Assembly (NCBI GenBank): GCA_964418695.1
Contig: CAYQMN010000001.1
Span: 186,001-250,000 of the forward strand
Source of the DNA: Prado023 sp964418695
GTDB taxonomy: Bacteria; Actinomycetota; Actinomycetes; S36-B12; CAIYMF01
Direction: 5' to 3'
Length of the DNA: 64,000 nucleotides
Shown here: positions 33,469-42,460 of the stretch, piece by piece
How positions within the stretch are numbered: the stretch's first letter is position 1
Layout of the letters: every line of letters begins with the position of its first letter
The notes under the pieces: model-generated
The model's database searches: none
What the model was told of the DNA's origin: nothing
Seen by the model: only the letters and a program-made list of their open reading frames with translations
Program-made: the position numbers and the translations under genes

Positions 33469-35337
33469 TCAGCCGGCGAGCAGCCTGCGCGCGGCGGCGA
33501 TGCACCCGTCCGCGGTGAGCCCGAACTGGTCGAGCAGCATCGCCCGGGAGCTCTGGTCGAGGAACTCCTGCGGGATCGCCAGCCGGACCATCCGCACGGC
33601 GTGCCCGGCGTCCGCGCACGCCACCGCCAGCTGGGCACCGACCCCGCCGACCATGCCGTTGTCCTCCATGACGACCACGCGGCCCACGCTCGCTGCCAGG
33701 TCGAGCAGCCCGTCGGGCAGCGGCAGGATCCACAGCGGGCTGGCCGCCACGCACGCGACCCCCTCGGCGCCGAGCTTGACCGCGGCCTCCCGGGCGGCGC
33801 CGGCCATGCTGCCGATCCCCACGATGAGCACCTCGGGATCGGCGTCGGCGTGCAGCAGGTCGATCGACCCTTGCGCACCGACCGCCGGCAGCGGCTCGGT
33901 CAGGCGGCCCTTCGGGAAGCGCACGACCGTCGGGCCGTCGTCGACCGTGACCGCCTCACGCAGCGCCCGGCGCAGCGTGTCGCCGTCGCGCGGGGCCGCG
34001 ACCCGGATGCCCGGCACCGCGGCCATGATCGTGAGGTCCCACATGCCGTTGTGCGAGGGCCCGTCGTCACCGGTCACGCCGGCCCGGTCCAGCACGAAGG
34101 TGACGCCCGCCTTGTGCAGGGCCACGTCCATGAGCACCTGGTCGAACGCGCGGTTGAGGAAGGTCGCGTAGACGGCCACGACCGGGTGCAGGCCCGCGTA
34201 GGCCATCCCGGCGGCCGAGGTGGCGGCGTGCTGCTCGGCGATGCCGACGTCGAAGGTGCGGCTGGGGAAGGCCGCCTGGAACCGGTCCAGGCCGGTCGGG
34301 CAGAGCATCGCCGCGGTGATCGCCACCACCTCGGGATGCGCCCGGCCGATGGCCACGAGCTCGTCGGCGAAGACCCCGGTCCAGGTGGGCCCGTTCGACT
34401 GCAGCGGGACTCCGGTGTCGGGGTCCATCACCCCCACCGCGTGGAACTTGTCGGCCTCGTGGTTCAACGCCGGCGCGTAGCCGCGGCCCTTCGCGGTGAT
34501 GGCGTGCACGATCACCGGCCCGTCGTAGCTGCGGGCGGCCCGCAGCACGAGCTCGAGCGCGCCGATGTCGTGGCCGTCGACCGGGCCGAGGTACTTCAGG
34601 CCCAGATCCTCGAACATCCCCTGCGGGGCGACGATGTCCTTGAGGCCCTTCTTCATCCCGTGCAGCGTCTCGAACACCGGCGGGCCGACCACGGGCGTGC
34701 GGTCCAGCACCCCGCGCCCCCACTGCAGGAAGCGCTCGTAGCCCCGGGTCGTGCGCAAGGTGTTGAGGTAGCGGGCCATTCCGCCGACGGTCTTGGAGTA
34801 CGACCGCCCGTTGTCGTTGACCACGATGATGACCTGGCGGTGCGAGTCGGCGATGTTGTTCAGCGCCTCCCAGGCCATCCCGCCGGTCAACGACCCGTCG
34901 CCCACGATCGCGACCACGCGCCGCCGCGGCAGGGTCCCGGCCTGCTCGAAGCCCTTGGCGATCCCGTCGGCGTAGGCCAGCGCGGTGGAGGCGTGCGAGT
35001 TCTCGATGACGTCGTGCGGGGACTCGGCGCGCGAGGGATACCCGGACAGGCCACCGGCCTGACGCAGGGTGTCGAAGTCGCCCGCACGGCCGGTGAGGAT
35101 CTTGTGGACGTACGCCTGGTGGCCGGTGTCCCAGAGCAGCACGTCGCGCGGGGAGTCGAACACCCGGTGCAGCGCGATGGTCAGCTCCACGACCCCCAAG
35201 TTGGGCCCGAGGTGACCGCCGGTGCGGCTGACCCGATCGACGAGGAACTCGCGGATCTCCTGGGCCAGCGCCGGGAGCCGATCGACCGGGAGCGCGCGCA
35301 CGTCGGCCGGCGTGCGAATCCGGTCCAGGATCGTCAC
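33469..35337 (-). CDS. dxs: 1-deoxy-D-xylulose-5-phosphate synthase
   Basis: Thiamine-diphosphate enzyme joining pyruvate and glyceraldehyde-3-phosphate, the entry step of the MEP isoprenoid pathway. GHLGPNLGVVELTIALHRVF, the TPP motif GDGSLTGGMAWEALNN and the transketolase-type GVTGDDGPSHNGMWDL are all present. 622 aa. The GTG at 35337 is chosen because a strong GGGGAGG lies 7 nt upstream; the frame is open further but upstream codons are unlike the family. Convergent with RNase D. Confidence 0.96.
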   Translation of the reverse strand: MTILDRIRTPADVRALPVDRLPALAQEIREFLVDRVSRTGGHLGPNLGVVELTIALHRVFDSPRDVLLWDTGHQAYVHKILTGRAGDFDTLRQAGGLSGYPSRAESPHDVIENSHASTALAYADGIAKGFEQAGTLPRRRVVAIVGDGSLTGGMAWEALNNIADSHRQVIIVVNDNGRSYSKTVGGMARYLNTLRTTRGYERFLQWGRGVLDRTPVVGPPVFETLHGMKKGLKDIVAPQGMFEDLGLKYLGPVDGHDIGALELVLRAARSYDGPVIVHAITAKGRGYAPALNHEADKFHAVGVMDPDTGVPLQSNGPTWTGVFADELVAIGRAHPEVVAITAAMLCPTGLDRFQAAFPSRTFDVGIAEQHAATSAAGMAYAGLHPVVAVYATFLNRAFDQVLMDVALHKAGVTFVLDRAGVTGDDGPSHNGMWDLTIMAAVPGIRVAAPRDGDTLRRALREAVTVDDGPTVVRFPKGRLTEPLPAVGAQGSIDLLHADADPEVLIVGIGSMAGAAREAAVKLGAEGVACVAASPLWILPLPDGLLDLAASVGRVVVMEDNGMVGGVGAQLAVACADAGHAVRMVRLAIPQEFLDQSSRAMLLDQFGLTADGCIAAARRLLAG

Positions 35338-35575
35338 CGGCCACCTCCCCTGCTCTGCCGGCCCCGCGGGGCGCGCCGACCCCCTCGGATCGACGCCCCA
35401 GTCTAGGTCTGCCGGCCAAGCACGCACCCGCCCGCCGCCCGAGTCGCCGTCCGCCCGCCGCCCGGTCGCCTCGACACCTTGCCCGGGCTCGGTCCGGTTG
35501 CTCCGCTCCGTACCGGAGCACGCGGAGCGAACCGGAGGCGGCCCCTGCGACGAACCCGCCTACGATCGCTGCCTC

Positions 35576-35938
35576 ATGACCACTCCCCCCGGCTGGCCCG
35601 TCCAGGTCCCGGACCCGGCGCATCCGGAGTTCCCGGCTCGGGTCACCGGCTGGCTGCTGGACCTCTGCCCGCCGGAGTACCGGGCGCATGAGCTGCTGCG
35701 CCGGCACCCGGTCGTGCTGGCCCGCCTGGCGGCGCTGCACGCCCAGGCCGACCTGGCCGCCGCCCGCAGCGCCTACTCCGGGGCGCGCCGGGACCTGGCC
35801 GAGCGGGTGCCGGCCGAGGTCATCGCCGAGACCCTCGACCTGCTCAGCCTGGAGGGTGCGCACCTGGCCGCCCGGGTGCGCGAGGTCGGCCTGGTCGAGG
35901 ACGCCCTGCACGGCAAGCGCTGGCGCCCCAAGCTGTGA
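35576..35938 (+). CDS. Small conserved hypothetical protein
   Basis: 120 aa, mostly helical, no membrane segment. The first third (PGWPVQVPDPAHPEFPARV) is Pro-rich, followed by WLLDLCPPEYRAHELLRRHPVVLARLAALH and a basic end KRWRPKL. I recognise no named domain; proteins of this look occur beside dxs in Micrococcales. No clear Shine-Dalgarno; ATG 35576. It is 95 bp upstream of cbs and may be separate from it. Confidence 0.7.
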   Translation: MTTPPGWPVQVPDPAHPEFPARVTGWLLDLCPPEYRAHELLRRHPVVLARLAALHAQADLAAARSAYSGARRDLAERVPAEVIAETLDLLSLEGAHLAARVREVGLVEDALHGKRWRPKL

Positions 35939-35970
35939 GGCCCGGGGGCGGGGGTGACGCCGCGTCCTAT

Positions 35971-35988
35971 TCCCTATAAAGTCCGTCG
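35971..35988 (+). promoter_or_regulatory. Sulfur-gene promoter motif, cbs copy
   Basis: TCCCTATAAAGTCCGTCG, 14 of 18 identical to 38725-38742 upstream of metN. The surroundings are unusually AT-rich for this genome, and a perfect 10-bp palindrome ATCTATAGAT lies just downstream (35992-36001). Probably the cbs promoter with an operator; the regulator is not in the window. Confidence 0.55.
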
Positions 35989-36033
35989 GGTATCTATAGA
36001 TTGCGCTGCGGCGCACCCGAGTGAGGACCGACG

Positions 36034-37410
36034 ATGATCCACAGCCACGTGCTCGACCTCGTGGGCGGCACCCCGCTGATCGACCTGCCGGGCCTGGTGG
36101 GCCCGCAGGGCGCTCGGCTGGTCGCCAAGGTCGAGTACTTCAACCCCGGCGGATCCATCAAGGACCGCATCGCAGTGGCGATGATCGAGGCCGCCGAGGA
36201 GTCCGGGGCGCTGCGCCCCGGCGGCACCATCGTCGAGCCGACGAGCGGCAACACCGGCGTCGGGCTGGCCATCGCGGCCAACCGGCGCGGCTACCGGTGC
36301 GTGTTCGTCTGCCCGGACAAGGTCAGCGCCGACAAGATCGCGGTCCTGCGGTCGTACGGGGCGCGGGTCGAGGTCTGCCCCACGGCGGTCCCACCGGAGG
36401 ACCCCCGCTCGTACTACTCGGTCAGCGACCGGCTGGTACGTGAGCAGCCCGGGGCGTGGAAGCCCGACCAGTACTCCAACCCGGCGAACCCCGCCGCTCA
36501 TCGGCGCACCACCGGCCCGGAGATCTGGAAGGGCACCGACGAGCGGATCACCCATCTGGTCGCCGGGGTCGGGACCGGCGGCACGATCTCGGGCACCGGC
36601 GGCTACCTGAAGGAGGCCAGCGGCGGGCGAGTCCGGGTGATCGGCGCGGACCCGGTCGGCTCGGTCTACTCCGGCGGCTCGGGGCGGCCCTACCTCGTGG
36701 AGGGTGTCGGGGAGGACTTCTGGCCCGACGCCTACGACCGCGACGTCTGCGACGAGATCGTGCCGGTGACCGACCGCGAGTCGTTCACGATGACCCGGCG
36801 GCTGGCCGTCGAGCACGGCCTGCTCGTCGGCGGCTCCAGCGGCATGGCCGCCGCGGCGGCGGTCAAGGTCGCCCAGGCCGCCGGCCCCGAGGACCTGGTC
36901 GTGGTGATCCTGCCCGACGGCGGCCGGGGCTACCTGTCCAAGGTGTTCGACGACGACTGGATGCGCGAGTTCGGCTTCCTGCGCGAGCCCGAGGGGGTGA
37001 CCGTGCGCGAGGTGCTGGCCGCGCGTGACCGGCGGCTGCCCACCCTCATCCACGTGCACCCGAACGAGGCGATCCGCGACGCGATCAGCCTGTTCCACGA
37101 GTTCGGCATCTCGCAGGTGCCGGTGCTCACCGCGGAGCCTCCGGTCGTGGTCTCGGAGGTGGTCGGCGCGGTCAGCGAGGCACACCTGCTGGACGTGCTG
37201 TTCCGCGGGGAGGCGAGCCTGGCCGACCCGATCCGCGAGCACATCGGGCCTCCGCTGCCCACCTGCGGCATCGGCGAGCCGATCCATGACGCCGTGCAGC
37301 GCCTGGCCGACCGCGAGGCCCTGCTCGTGCTCTGCGACGGAGCGCCGGCTGGCGTGATCACCCGCCAGGACGCCCTGGCCTACCTGTCGGCGAGGGACTG
37401 CGATGGGTGA
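36034..37410 (+). CDS. cbs: Cystathionine beta-synthase
   Basis: PLP enzyme condensing homocysteine and serine to cystathionine. The PLP lysine is K43 in GGSIKDR, the substrate loop is TSGNTG and the phosphate loop GVGTGGT. The catalytic domain (to ~320) is followed by a pair of CBS domains (about 325-455), giving the full regulatory architecture; 458 aa. GAGGA 6 nt before the ATG. Overlaps the next gene by 8 nt: together they perform reverse transsulfuration. Confidence 0.94.
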   Translation: MIHSHVLDLVGGTPLIDLPGLVGPQGARLVAKVEYFNPGGSIKDRIAVAMIEAAEESGALRPGGTIVEPTSGNTGVGLAIAANRRGYRCVFVCPDKVSADKIAVLRSYGARVEVCPTAVPPEDPRSYYSVSDRLVREQPGAWKPDQYSNPANPAAHRRTTGPEIWKGTDERITHLVAGVGTGGTISGTGGYLKEASGGRVRVIGADPVGSVYSGGSGRPYLVEGVGEDFWPDAYDRDVCDEIVPVTDRESFTMTRRLAVEHGLLVGGSSGMAAAAAVKVAQAAGPEDLVVVILPDGGRGYLSKVFDDDWMREFGFLREPEGVTVREVLAARDRRLPTLIHVHPNEAIRDAISLFHEFGISQVPVLTAEPPVVVSEVVGAVSEAHLLDVLFRGEASLADPIREHIGPPLPTCGIGEPIHDAVQRLADREALLVLCDGAPAGVITRQDALAYLSARDCDG

Positions 37411-38581
37411 GCGCTGGTCGGCCGTGCGCGACGCCACCCGGGTCGTCCACGCCGGCCAGGACCCTGACCCCGCCACCGGGGCGGTCGTCCCACCGCTGCA
37501 CCTGGCCTCCACGTTCGCCCAGGACGCGGTCGGCGTGCCGCGGGCCGGCTACGAGTACGCCCGCAGCGCCAACCCGACGCGGGCCGGGTTCGAGGCGTCC
37601 CTGGCCGCGCTGGAGTCCCCGCGTGGCGCCGCGGTCGGCATGGCGTTCGCCTCCGGGCTGGCTGCGAGCGACACCCTGCTGCGCACCCTCTTGCGACCCG
37701 GCGACCGGGTGGTGCTCGGCGAGGACGTGTACGGCGGCACGTACCGGCTGCTGGCCACGACATACCGGCGGTGGGGGGTGGATGTCGAGCAGGTCGATCT
37801 GGCCGACCGGGCCCAGCTGCTGGCCGCGCTGCGGCCCGGTCGGACCCGCCTGGTCTGGGTCGAGACCCCGTCCAACCCGCTGCTGAGCATCGTCGACGTC
37901 GCCGCGATCGCCGACCGCGCCCACCGGGCCGGGGCGCTGGTCGTCGTGGACAACACGTTCGCGACGCCGGTGCTGCAGAAGCCGCTGGAGCTGGGCGCCG
38001 ACGTGGTCCTGCACTCGGTGACCAAGTACCTGGGCGGGCACAGCGACCTGGTCGCCGGAGCCCTGGTCGTCCCGGCCGGTGAGCTGGCCGAGGAGCTGCT
38101 CACCCACCAGAACGCCCTGGGCTCGGTCGCCAGCCCGTTCGACAGCTGGCTGGCCCAGCGCGGGATCCGGACGCTGGCAGTGCGGATGCGCGCGCACTGC
38201 GCGGGGGCGGCGGCGGTTGCCGAGGCGCTGGTCCGGCATCCGGGCGTGGCCCAGGTGCTCTATCCGGGGCTGCCCGGCCATCCCGGGCACCGGGCCGGGC
38301 TGCGCCAGATGAGCGACTTCGGCGGCATGGTCTCGTTCCGGCCGGCCGGCGGTCCCGAGGTCGCCCGGCGGGTGGCGCAGAGCACGACGATCTTCACGCT
38401 GGCCGAGTCCCTGGGCGGCGTGGAGTCGCTGATCGAGGTGCCGGCGGCGATGACGCATACGTCCTCGGCAGCCTCGCGCGCGCCGGTCCCGGCCGATCTG
38501 ATCCGGCTCTCCGTGGGCGTCGAGGATCCGGGCGACCTGGTCGCGGACCTCCGAGACGCCCTGGCCAAGGCCACGGGGTGA
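37403..38581 (+). CDS. metB: Cystathionine gamma-synthase / gamma-lyase family enzyme
   Basis: Trans-sulfuration PLP enzyme. The PLP lysine lies in HSVTKYLGGHSD (near residue 207); YEYARSANPTR, VVVDNTFATPVLQ and SLGGVESLIEVPA are standard. 392 aa. Synthase and lyase members cannot be told apart securely by eye; co-translation with cbs favours cystathionine gamma-lyase activity, so the symbol is tentative. The overlap with cbs is 8 nt and CGAGGGA lies upstream. Confidence 0.88.
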   Translation: MGERWSAVRDATRVVHAGQDPDPATGAVVPPLHLASTFAQDAVGVPRAGYEYARSANPTRAGFEASLAALESPRGAAVGMAFASGLAASDTLLRTLLRPGDRVVLGEDVYGGTYRLLATTYRRWGVDVEQVDLADRAQLLAALRPGRTRLVWVETPSNPLLSIVDVAAIADRAHRAGALVVVDNTFATPVLQKPLELGADVVLHSVTKYLGGHSDLVAGALVVPAGELAEELLTHQNALGSVASPFDSWLAQRGIRTLAVRMRAHCAGAAAVAEALVRHPGVAQVLYPGLPGHPGHRAGLRQMSDFGGMVSFRPAGGPEVARRVAQSTTIFTLAESLGGVESLIEVPAAMTHTSSAASRAPVPADLIRLSVGVEDPGDLVADLRDALAKATG

Positions 38582-38618
38582 GCGCGCATGCCCGGCCCTG
38601 GGCCGGCTGGCTGCGCGC
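38582..38618 (+). terminator. Nested hairpin after the cbs-metB pair
   Basis: Outer arms GCGCGCA / TGCGCGC and inner CCGGCC-CTG-GGCCGG begin at the base after the metB stop codon. No T-tract. Likely terminator separating cbs-metB from metNIQ. Confidence 0.5.
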
Positions 38619-38724
38619 AGAGGGGCCATCCCGGGACCCGCGATGTGATGCTGTGCCCACACAACCCGTGGGGGGACGACGTGGCCGCACATGAGCTAGG
38701 GCTCCGGCGAGGTGGCCGCCGCAA

Positions 38725-38742
38725 TCCCTATATGATCCATCG
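38725..38742 (+). promoter_or_regulatory. Sulfur-gene promoter motif, metNIQ copy
   Basis: TCCCTATATGATCCATCG, 26 nt before the metN start. Shares TCCCTATA-N3-TCC-N-TCG with the cbs upstream region. TATATGAT could serve as the -10 element. Co-regulation by a sulfur-amino-acid regulator is inferred. Confidence 0.55.
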
Positions 38743-38767
38743 CCAATAGCGGGAAGGGACAGGACCC

Positions 38768-39754
38768 ATGATCGAGGTTGAGGAGCTGACCAAGGTGTTC
38801 GGCTCCGGGCCGACCCAGGTCCGCGCGCTGGACGGCGTGACGCTGACCGTCGAGGCCGGCGAGATCCTCGGCGTCATCGGCACCAGCGGCGCGGGCAAGA
38901 GCACCCTCATCCGCTGCGTCAACCTGCTGGAGCGCCCGACTTCGGGAAAGGTCACGGTCGACGGTCGCGAGCTCACGGCCCTGCCCGCCGGTCGGCTGGC
39001 CGCCGAGCGCCGGCGGATCGGCATGATCTTCCAGCACTTCAACCTGCTGGACTCCCGGACCGCCGCGCGCAACATCGAGTTCCCCCTGGAGCTCGGGGGC
39101 ATGCCCGCCGCCCAGCGGCACGCCCGATCCGCCGAGCTGCTGGAGCGCGTCGGGCTCGCCGGGCGCGGCGGCTCCTACCCGTCGCAGCTCTCCGGCGGGC
39201 AGAAGCAGCGCGTGGCCATCGCCCGCGCGCTGGCCGCCGACACCCACGTCCTGCTCTGCGACGAGGCCACCTCGGCGCTGGACCCGGAGACCACCGCGTC
39301 GATCCTGGGCCTGCTCAAGCAGCTCAACCGCGACCTCAACCTGACGATCATGCTCATCACGCACTCGCTGGCCGTGCTGGCCGAGGTCTGCACGACCGTG
39401 GCGCAGATCGAGGCCGGGCGGATCACCGACAGCGGGCCGCTGCACGAGATCGTCGGGCGCCTGGACTCCCCCCTGGGCCGCGCGCTGCTGCCCGCGCTGC
39501 CGGCGCTGCCCCACGACGTCCGGCCCGACGACGTGGTCGACCTGGTGGCCACCGGCGCCCGCGCCGAGGAGGCCTTCCTGGCCGGCGCGATCCGGCACTT
39601 CGACGCCGACCTGCGGGTCGTGGGCGGCTCCATCGCCGATGTCGGCGGGCAGACGGTCGCCCGGTTCCGGGTGGCCGTCCCACCCGAGATCGGCCGGCCG
39701 GCGGTCGTGAGCTACCTGCGCGAGCGCGGCGTCCAGGCCGAGGTGCCGGCATGA
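38768..39754 (+). CDS. metN: Methionine ABC transporter ATP-binding protein
   Basis: Powers uptake of methionine. Walker A GTSGAGKST (about 38-46), signature LSGGQKQR, Walker B VLLCDEATSALD, H-loop ITHSLAVL. A C-terminal NIL (ACT-like) substrate-sensing domain occupies about residues 245-328. 328 aa. GGAAGGGACAGG upstream. The metI start overlaps its stop (ATGA). Confidence 0.96.
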   Translation: MIEVEELTKVFGSGPTQVRALDGVTLTVEAGEILGVIGTSGAGKSTLIRCVNLLERPTSGKVTVDGRELTALPAGRLAAERRRIGMIFQHFNLLDSRTAARNIEFPLELGGMPAAQRHARSAELLERVGLAGRGGSYPSQLSGGQKQRVAIARALAADTHVLLCDEATSALDPETTASILGLLKQLNRDLNLTIMLITHSLAVLAEVCTTVAQIEAGRITDSGPLHEIVGRLDSPLGRALLPALPALPHDVRPDDVVDLVATGARAEEAFLAGAIRHFDADLRVVGGSIADVGGQTVARFRVAVPPEIGRPAVVSYLRERGVQAEVPA

Positions 39755-40416
39755 GCTTCGAGAACCTCGAGGGGATCGGCCCGGACCTCTGGGAGGCCAC
39801 CGTCCAGACCCTCTACATGGTCGGGGTGTCCTCGCTGCTGGCCGCGCTCTTCGGGGTGCCGCTCGGGGTGCTGCTGTTCGCGACGGGCAACACCGGACTG
39901 GCCCCGCGCCCGCTGCTGAACAAGGTCCTCGGGTTCGTCGTCAACGTGATCCGGTCCATCCCGTTCATCATCCTGCTGGTCTTCCTGGCCCCGGTCACGC
40001 GCGCGCTCGTGGGCACCACGATCGGCTCGACCGCGGCCATCGTCCCGTTGACCATCGGCGCGATCCCATTCCTAGGTCGGCTGGTCGAGTCTGCCATCAA
40101 GGAGGTCTCGCCAGGCAAGACCGAGGCCGCAGTCGCGATGGGCGCCGGTCGCCTGCAGATCACCCGCAAGGTGCTGCTGCCCGAGGCCCGCGCTGCCATC
40201 ATCGCCGCGATCACCGTCTTGGTCGTCGCCCAGATCGGCAACTCCGCCATGGCCGGCGTGGTGGGCGGCGGCGGGCTGGGCGACTTCGCCATCCGCTACG
40301 GCTACCAGCGGTTCCAGTCCGACGTCATGCTCGTGACCGTCGTCCTGCTGGTCGTCATCGTCCAGGCCATCCAGTACGTCGGCGACCGGTACGCCCGGTC
40401 GCTGGCCCACCGATAA
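39751..40416 (+). CDS. metI: Methionine ABC transporter permease
   Basis: 221 aa with five predicted membrane helices and the EAA loop at EAAVAMGAGRLQITRKVLLPEA, which docks to MetN. Starts SFENLEGIGPDLWEATVQTLYMVG as in the family. 4-nt overlap with metN; metQ follows after 50 bp. Confidence 0.95.
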   Translation: MSFENLEGIGPDLWEATVQTLYMVGVSSLLAALFGVPLGVLLFATGNTGLAPRPLLNKVLGFVVNVIRSIPFIILLVFLAPVTRALVGTTIGSTAAIVPLTIGAIPFLGRLVESAIKEVSPGKTEAAVAMGAGRLQITRKVLLPEARAAIIAAITVLVVAQIGNSAMAGVVGGGGLGDFAIRYGYQRFQSDVMLVTVVLLVVIVQAIQYVGDRYARSLAHR

Positions 40417-40466
40417 CCCACGCCGGCCGAGCTCGACGCGAGCTCGCCGCACACAGAAGGAGCACC

Positions 40467-41288
40467 ATGCGCCGAACAGTCACTGCCCTCGCCAGCCTCC
40501 TGCTGCTGGTGGGACTGGCCGCCTGCGGGTCGGACAGCGACACCGGGGACTCGAGCGACCCGAATGCGGTGCTCAAGGTCGGCGCGACGCCGGTGCCGCA
40601 CGCGGAGATCCTCGAGTACGTCAAGGACAACCTCGCCCAGGCGGCCGGATTGAGCCTGGAGATCGTCCAGTTCACCGACTACATCCAGCCCAACGTGGCG
40701 CTCAAGGACGGCCAGATCGACGCCAACTACTTCCAGACCGTGCCTTACCTGGCCGAGCAGTCAGCCGCGGCCGGGTACGACTTCGTCAACGTCGGCGGCG
40801 TGCACCTGGAGCCGATGGGCGTGTACTCCTCGAAGATCGACGCCATCGCGGACCTCCCCCAGGGCGCCACGATCGCGATCCCGAACGACCCGTCCAACGG
40901 CGGGCGGGCGCTGAAGCTGCTGGCGGACAACGGCCTGTTCACGCTCAAGGACACCGGCGAGGTCTCACCTACGAGCAAGGACATCACCGACAACCCCAAG
41001 GGCATCAAGATCGTCGAGGTCGAGGCCGCGCAGCTGCCGCGGTCGCTGCAGGACGTGGATGCCGCGGTCATCAACGGCAACTACGCGATCGAGGCGAATC
41101 TGAACCCGGCCAAGGACGCGCTGGTGCTGGAGAGCGCCACGGACAATCCGAACGTCAACATCCTGGTGACCCGCAAGGGCATGGAGAACGACCCGCGCAT
41201 CCAGAAGCTGCTCACGCTGCTACAGGGCCCCGAGGTCAAGAAGTTCATCGAGGACAAGTACCAGGGAGCGGTCATCCCGGCGACCTGA
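40467..41288 (+). CDS. metQ: Methionine-binding lipoprotein
   Basis: NlpA/MetQ-type substrate-binding lipoprotein. Lipobox LAAC with Cys 20, then the family core KVGATPVPHAEILEYV, YIQPNVALKDGQIDANYFQ and AAVINGNYAIEANLNP. 273 aa. AAGGAG 5-6 nt before the ATG is one of the best ribosome-binding sites in the window. A strong terminator hairpin follows. Confidence 0.96.
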   Translation: MRRTVTALASLLLLVGLAACGSDSDTGDSSDPNAVLKVGATPVPHAEILEYVKDNLAQAAGLSLEIVQFTDYIQPNVALKDGQIDANYFQTVPYLAEQSAAAGYDFVNVGGVHLEPMGVYSSKIDAIADLPQGATIAIPNDPSNGGRALKLLADNGLFTLKDTGEVSPTSKDITDNPKGIKIVEVEAAQLPRSLQDVDAAVINGNYAIEANLNPAKDALVLESATDNPNVNILVTRKGMENDPRIQKLLTLLQGPEVKKFIEDKYQGAVIPAT

Positions 41289-41310
41289 CCCCGCCCCGCA
41301 CCATGTCGGC

Positions 41311-41355
41311 AGTTGTCAGTCCAGGGGCCATCCGATGGCCCCTGGACTGACAACT
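41311..41355 (+). terminator. Strong terminator hairpin after metQ
   Basis: A 21-bp perfect stem (41311-41331 with 41335-41355) has a 3-nt CCG loop, 23 nt after the metQ stop. No T-tract. Its arm (AGTTGTCAGT...GGGGCCAT) loosely resembles the half-site of the 51-nt elements (AGTTGGTAGT...TGGCC), which may be chance. Confidence 0.85.
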
Positions 41356-41396
41356 CGGCCAGGGATGGTCGGGTCGGACGGTGAGAGGGTCGTCTC

Positions 41397-42392
41397 GTGA
41401 GCGCTGCTGAGCCTTCGCCCCCCGCCCCGACGGACTGGCAGGCGCAGGTGGACGCCGCCCATGCTCGGCTCGTCCGGGCCGGGCACGTCCACCCGGTGGT
41501 CGCCGTCAGCACCTCGGCAGGCCGATTCGCAGCCGGCGACGCCGGGCAACGGTTCGAGATCGGCTCGGTCACCAAGGTGTTCACCTCCCTGCTCCTGGCT
41601 CGGCTGGCCGAGCTCGGGGTGGTCGGGCTCCAGGACCGGGTCGGCGACCTGCTGCCGGACAGCCTGCCCCTGGGCTCGGGCGTCGCAGCGGTCACGCTGG
41701 AGTCGCTGGCGTGCCACCGCTCGGGCCTCCCCCGGCTGCCACCCGGGATCGGCTGGCGCACCATGCTCAGTCGGCGCCGGGCCGATCCGTACGCCAAGCT
41801 GACCGAGCCGCGGCTGCTGGACGCCCTGGCCCAGGTGTCGGTGCGCGGAACCCCTGGGGAGGCGCCCATCGGCTACTCCAACCTGGGCGGCGGCCTGCTC
41901 GGCTACCTGCTGGGCCGGGCGGAGGGATCGGGCTACGAGGCCGCGCTGACCCGGCACATCCTGGAGCCGTTGGGGATCGCCGACTCTGCCGACTTCACCG
42001 ACCGCGACCTGCACCAGGGCCACGGCCGCCGCGGTCCGGTCCCGCCGTGGCACCTGGCCGAGCTGGCCGGAGCGGGCGGCCTGCGCAGCCCCGCCGACGC
42101 CCTGCTCACATTCCTGGAGACGGTCCGCGACGGCGAGGGGCCGTTGGCGGCCGCGATCGCGGAGACCCGGCGCCCCCGCGGCGACCGCAGCCCGCTGCAG
42201 ATCGGGTTGGGCTGGTTCCTGCTCGGCGAGGGCGACCTGCTCACGCACAACGGAGGCACGGCGGGCGCCCGCAGCGAGGTCCGCATCGAGACCCACTCCG
42301 GCACCTGCGTGGTCATCCTCGGTGACGGCCGGCGGGGCACGGACAAGGCGGCGGCCAGCCTCCTGGACCCGCTCCCGCGCTCGCGCCGGTAG
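41397..42392 (+). CDS. Serine hydrolase (class C beta-lactamase / esterase fold)
   Basis: 331 aa. Active-site SxxK is SVTK (S57, K60), the second motif YSN lies near residue 160, and HNGG near 282 stands for the KTG/HxG box. No signal peptide, so probably a cytoplasmic esterase or peptidase rather than a periplasmic lactamase. GTG start with GAGAGGG upstream. Lies after the metQ terminator and is probably separately expressed. Confidence 0.9.
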   Translation: MSAAEPSPPAPTDWQAQVDAAHARLVRAGHVHPVVAVSTSAGRFAAGDAGQRFEIGSVTKVFTSLLLARLAELGVVGLQDRVGDLLPDSLPLGSGVAAVTLESLACHRSGLPRLPPGIGWRTMLSRRRADPYAKLTEPRLLDALAQVSVRGTPGEAPIGYSNLGGGLLGYLLGRAEGSGYEAALTRHILEPLGIADSADFTDRDLHQGHGRRGPVPPWHLAELAGAGGLRSPADALLTFLETVRDGEGPLAAAIAETRRPRGDRSPLQIGLGWFLLGEGDLLTHNGGTAGARSEVRIETHSGTCVVILGDGRRGTDKAAASLLDPLPRSRR

Positions 42393-42460
42393 AGGCAGGG
42401 CTGGTCGTCACCCCGGCTCCTCCGCGTCGGCGAGGAGCGATCGCGTCGGGCTTCAGGGCG

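Noticed and set aside
32440..35406. 988-codon plus-strand open frame across RNase D and dxs
   Set aside because: Out of frame with rnd and antisense to dxs; composition is noise.
38619..38767. SAM riboswitch upstream of metN
   Set aside because: No SAM-I or SAM-IV core pairing seen; the conserved signal is a short promoter-region motif instead.
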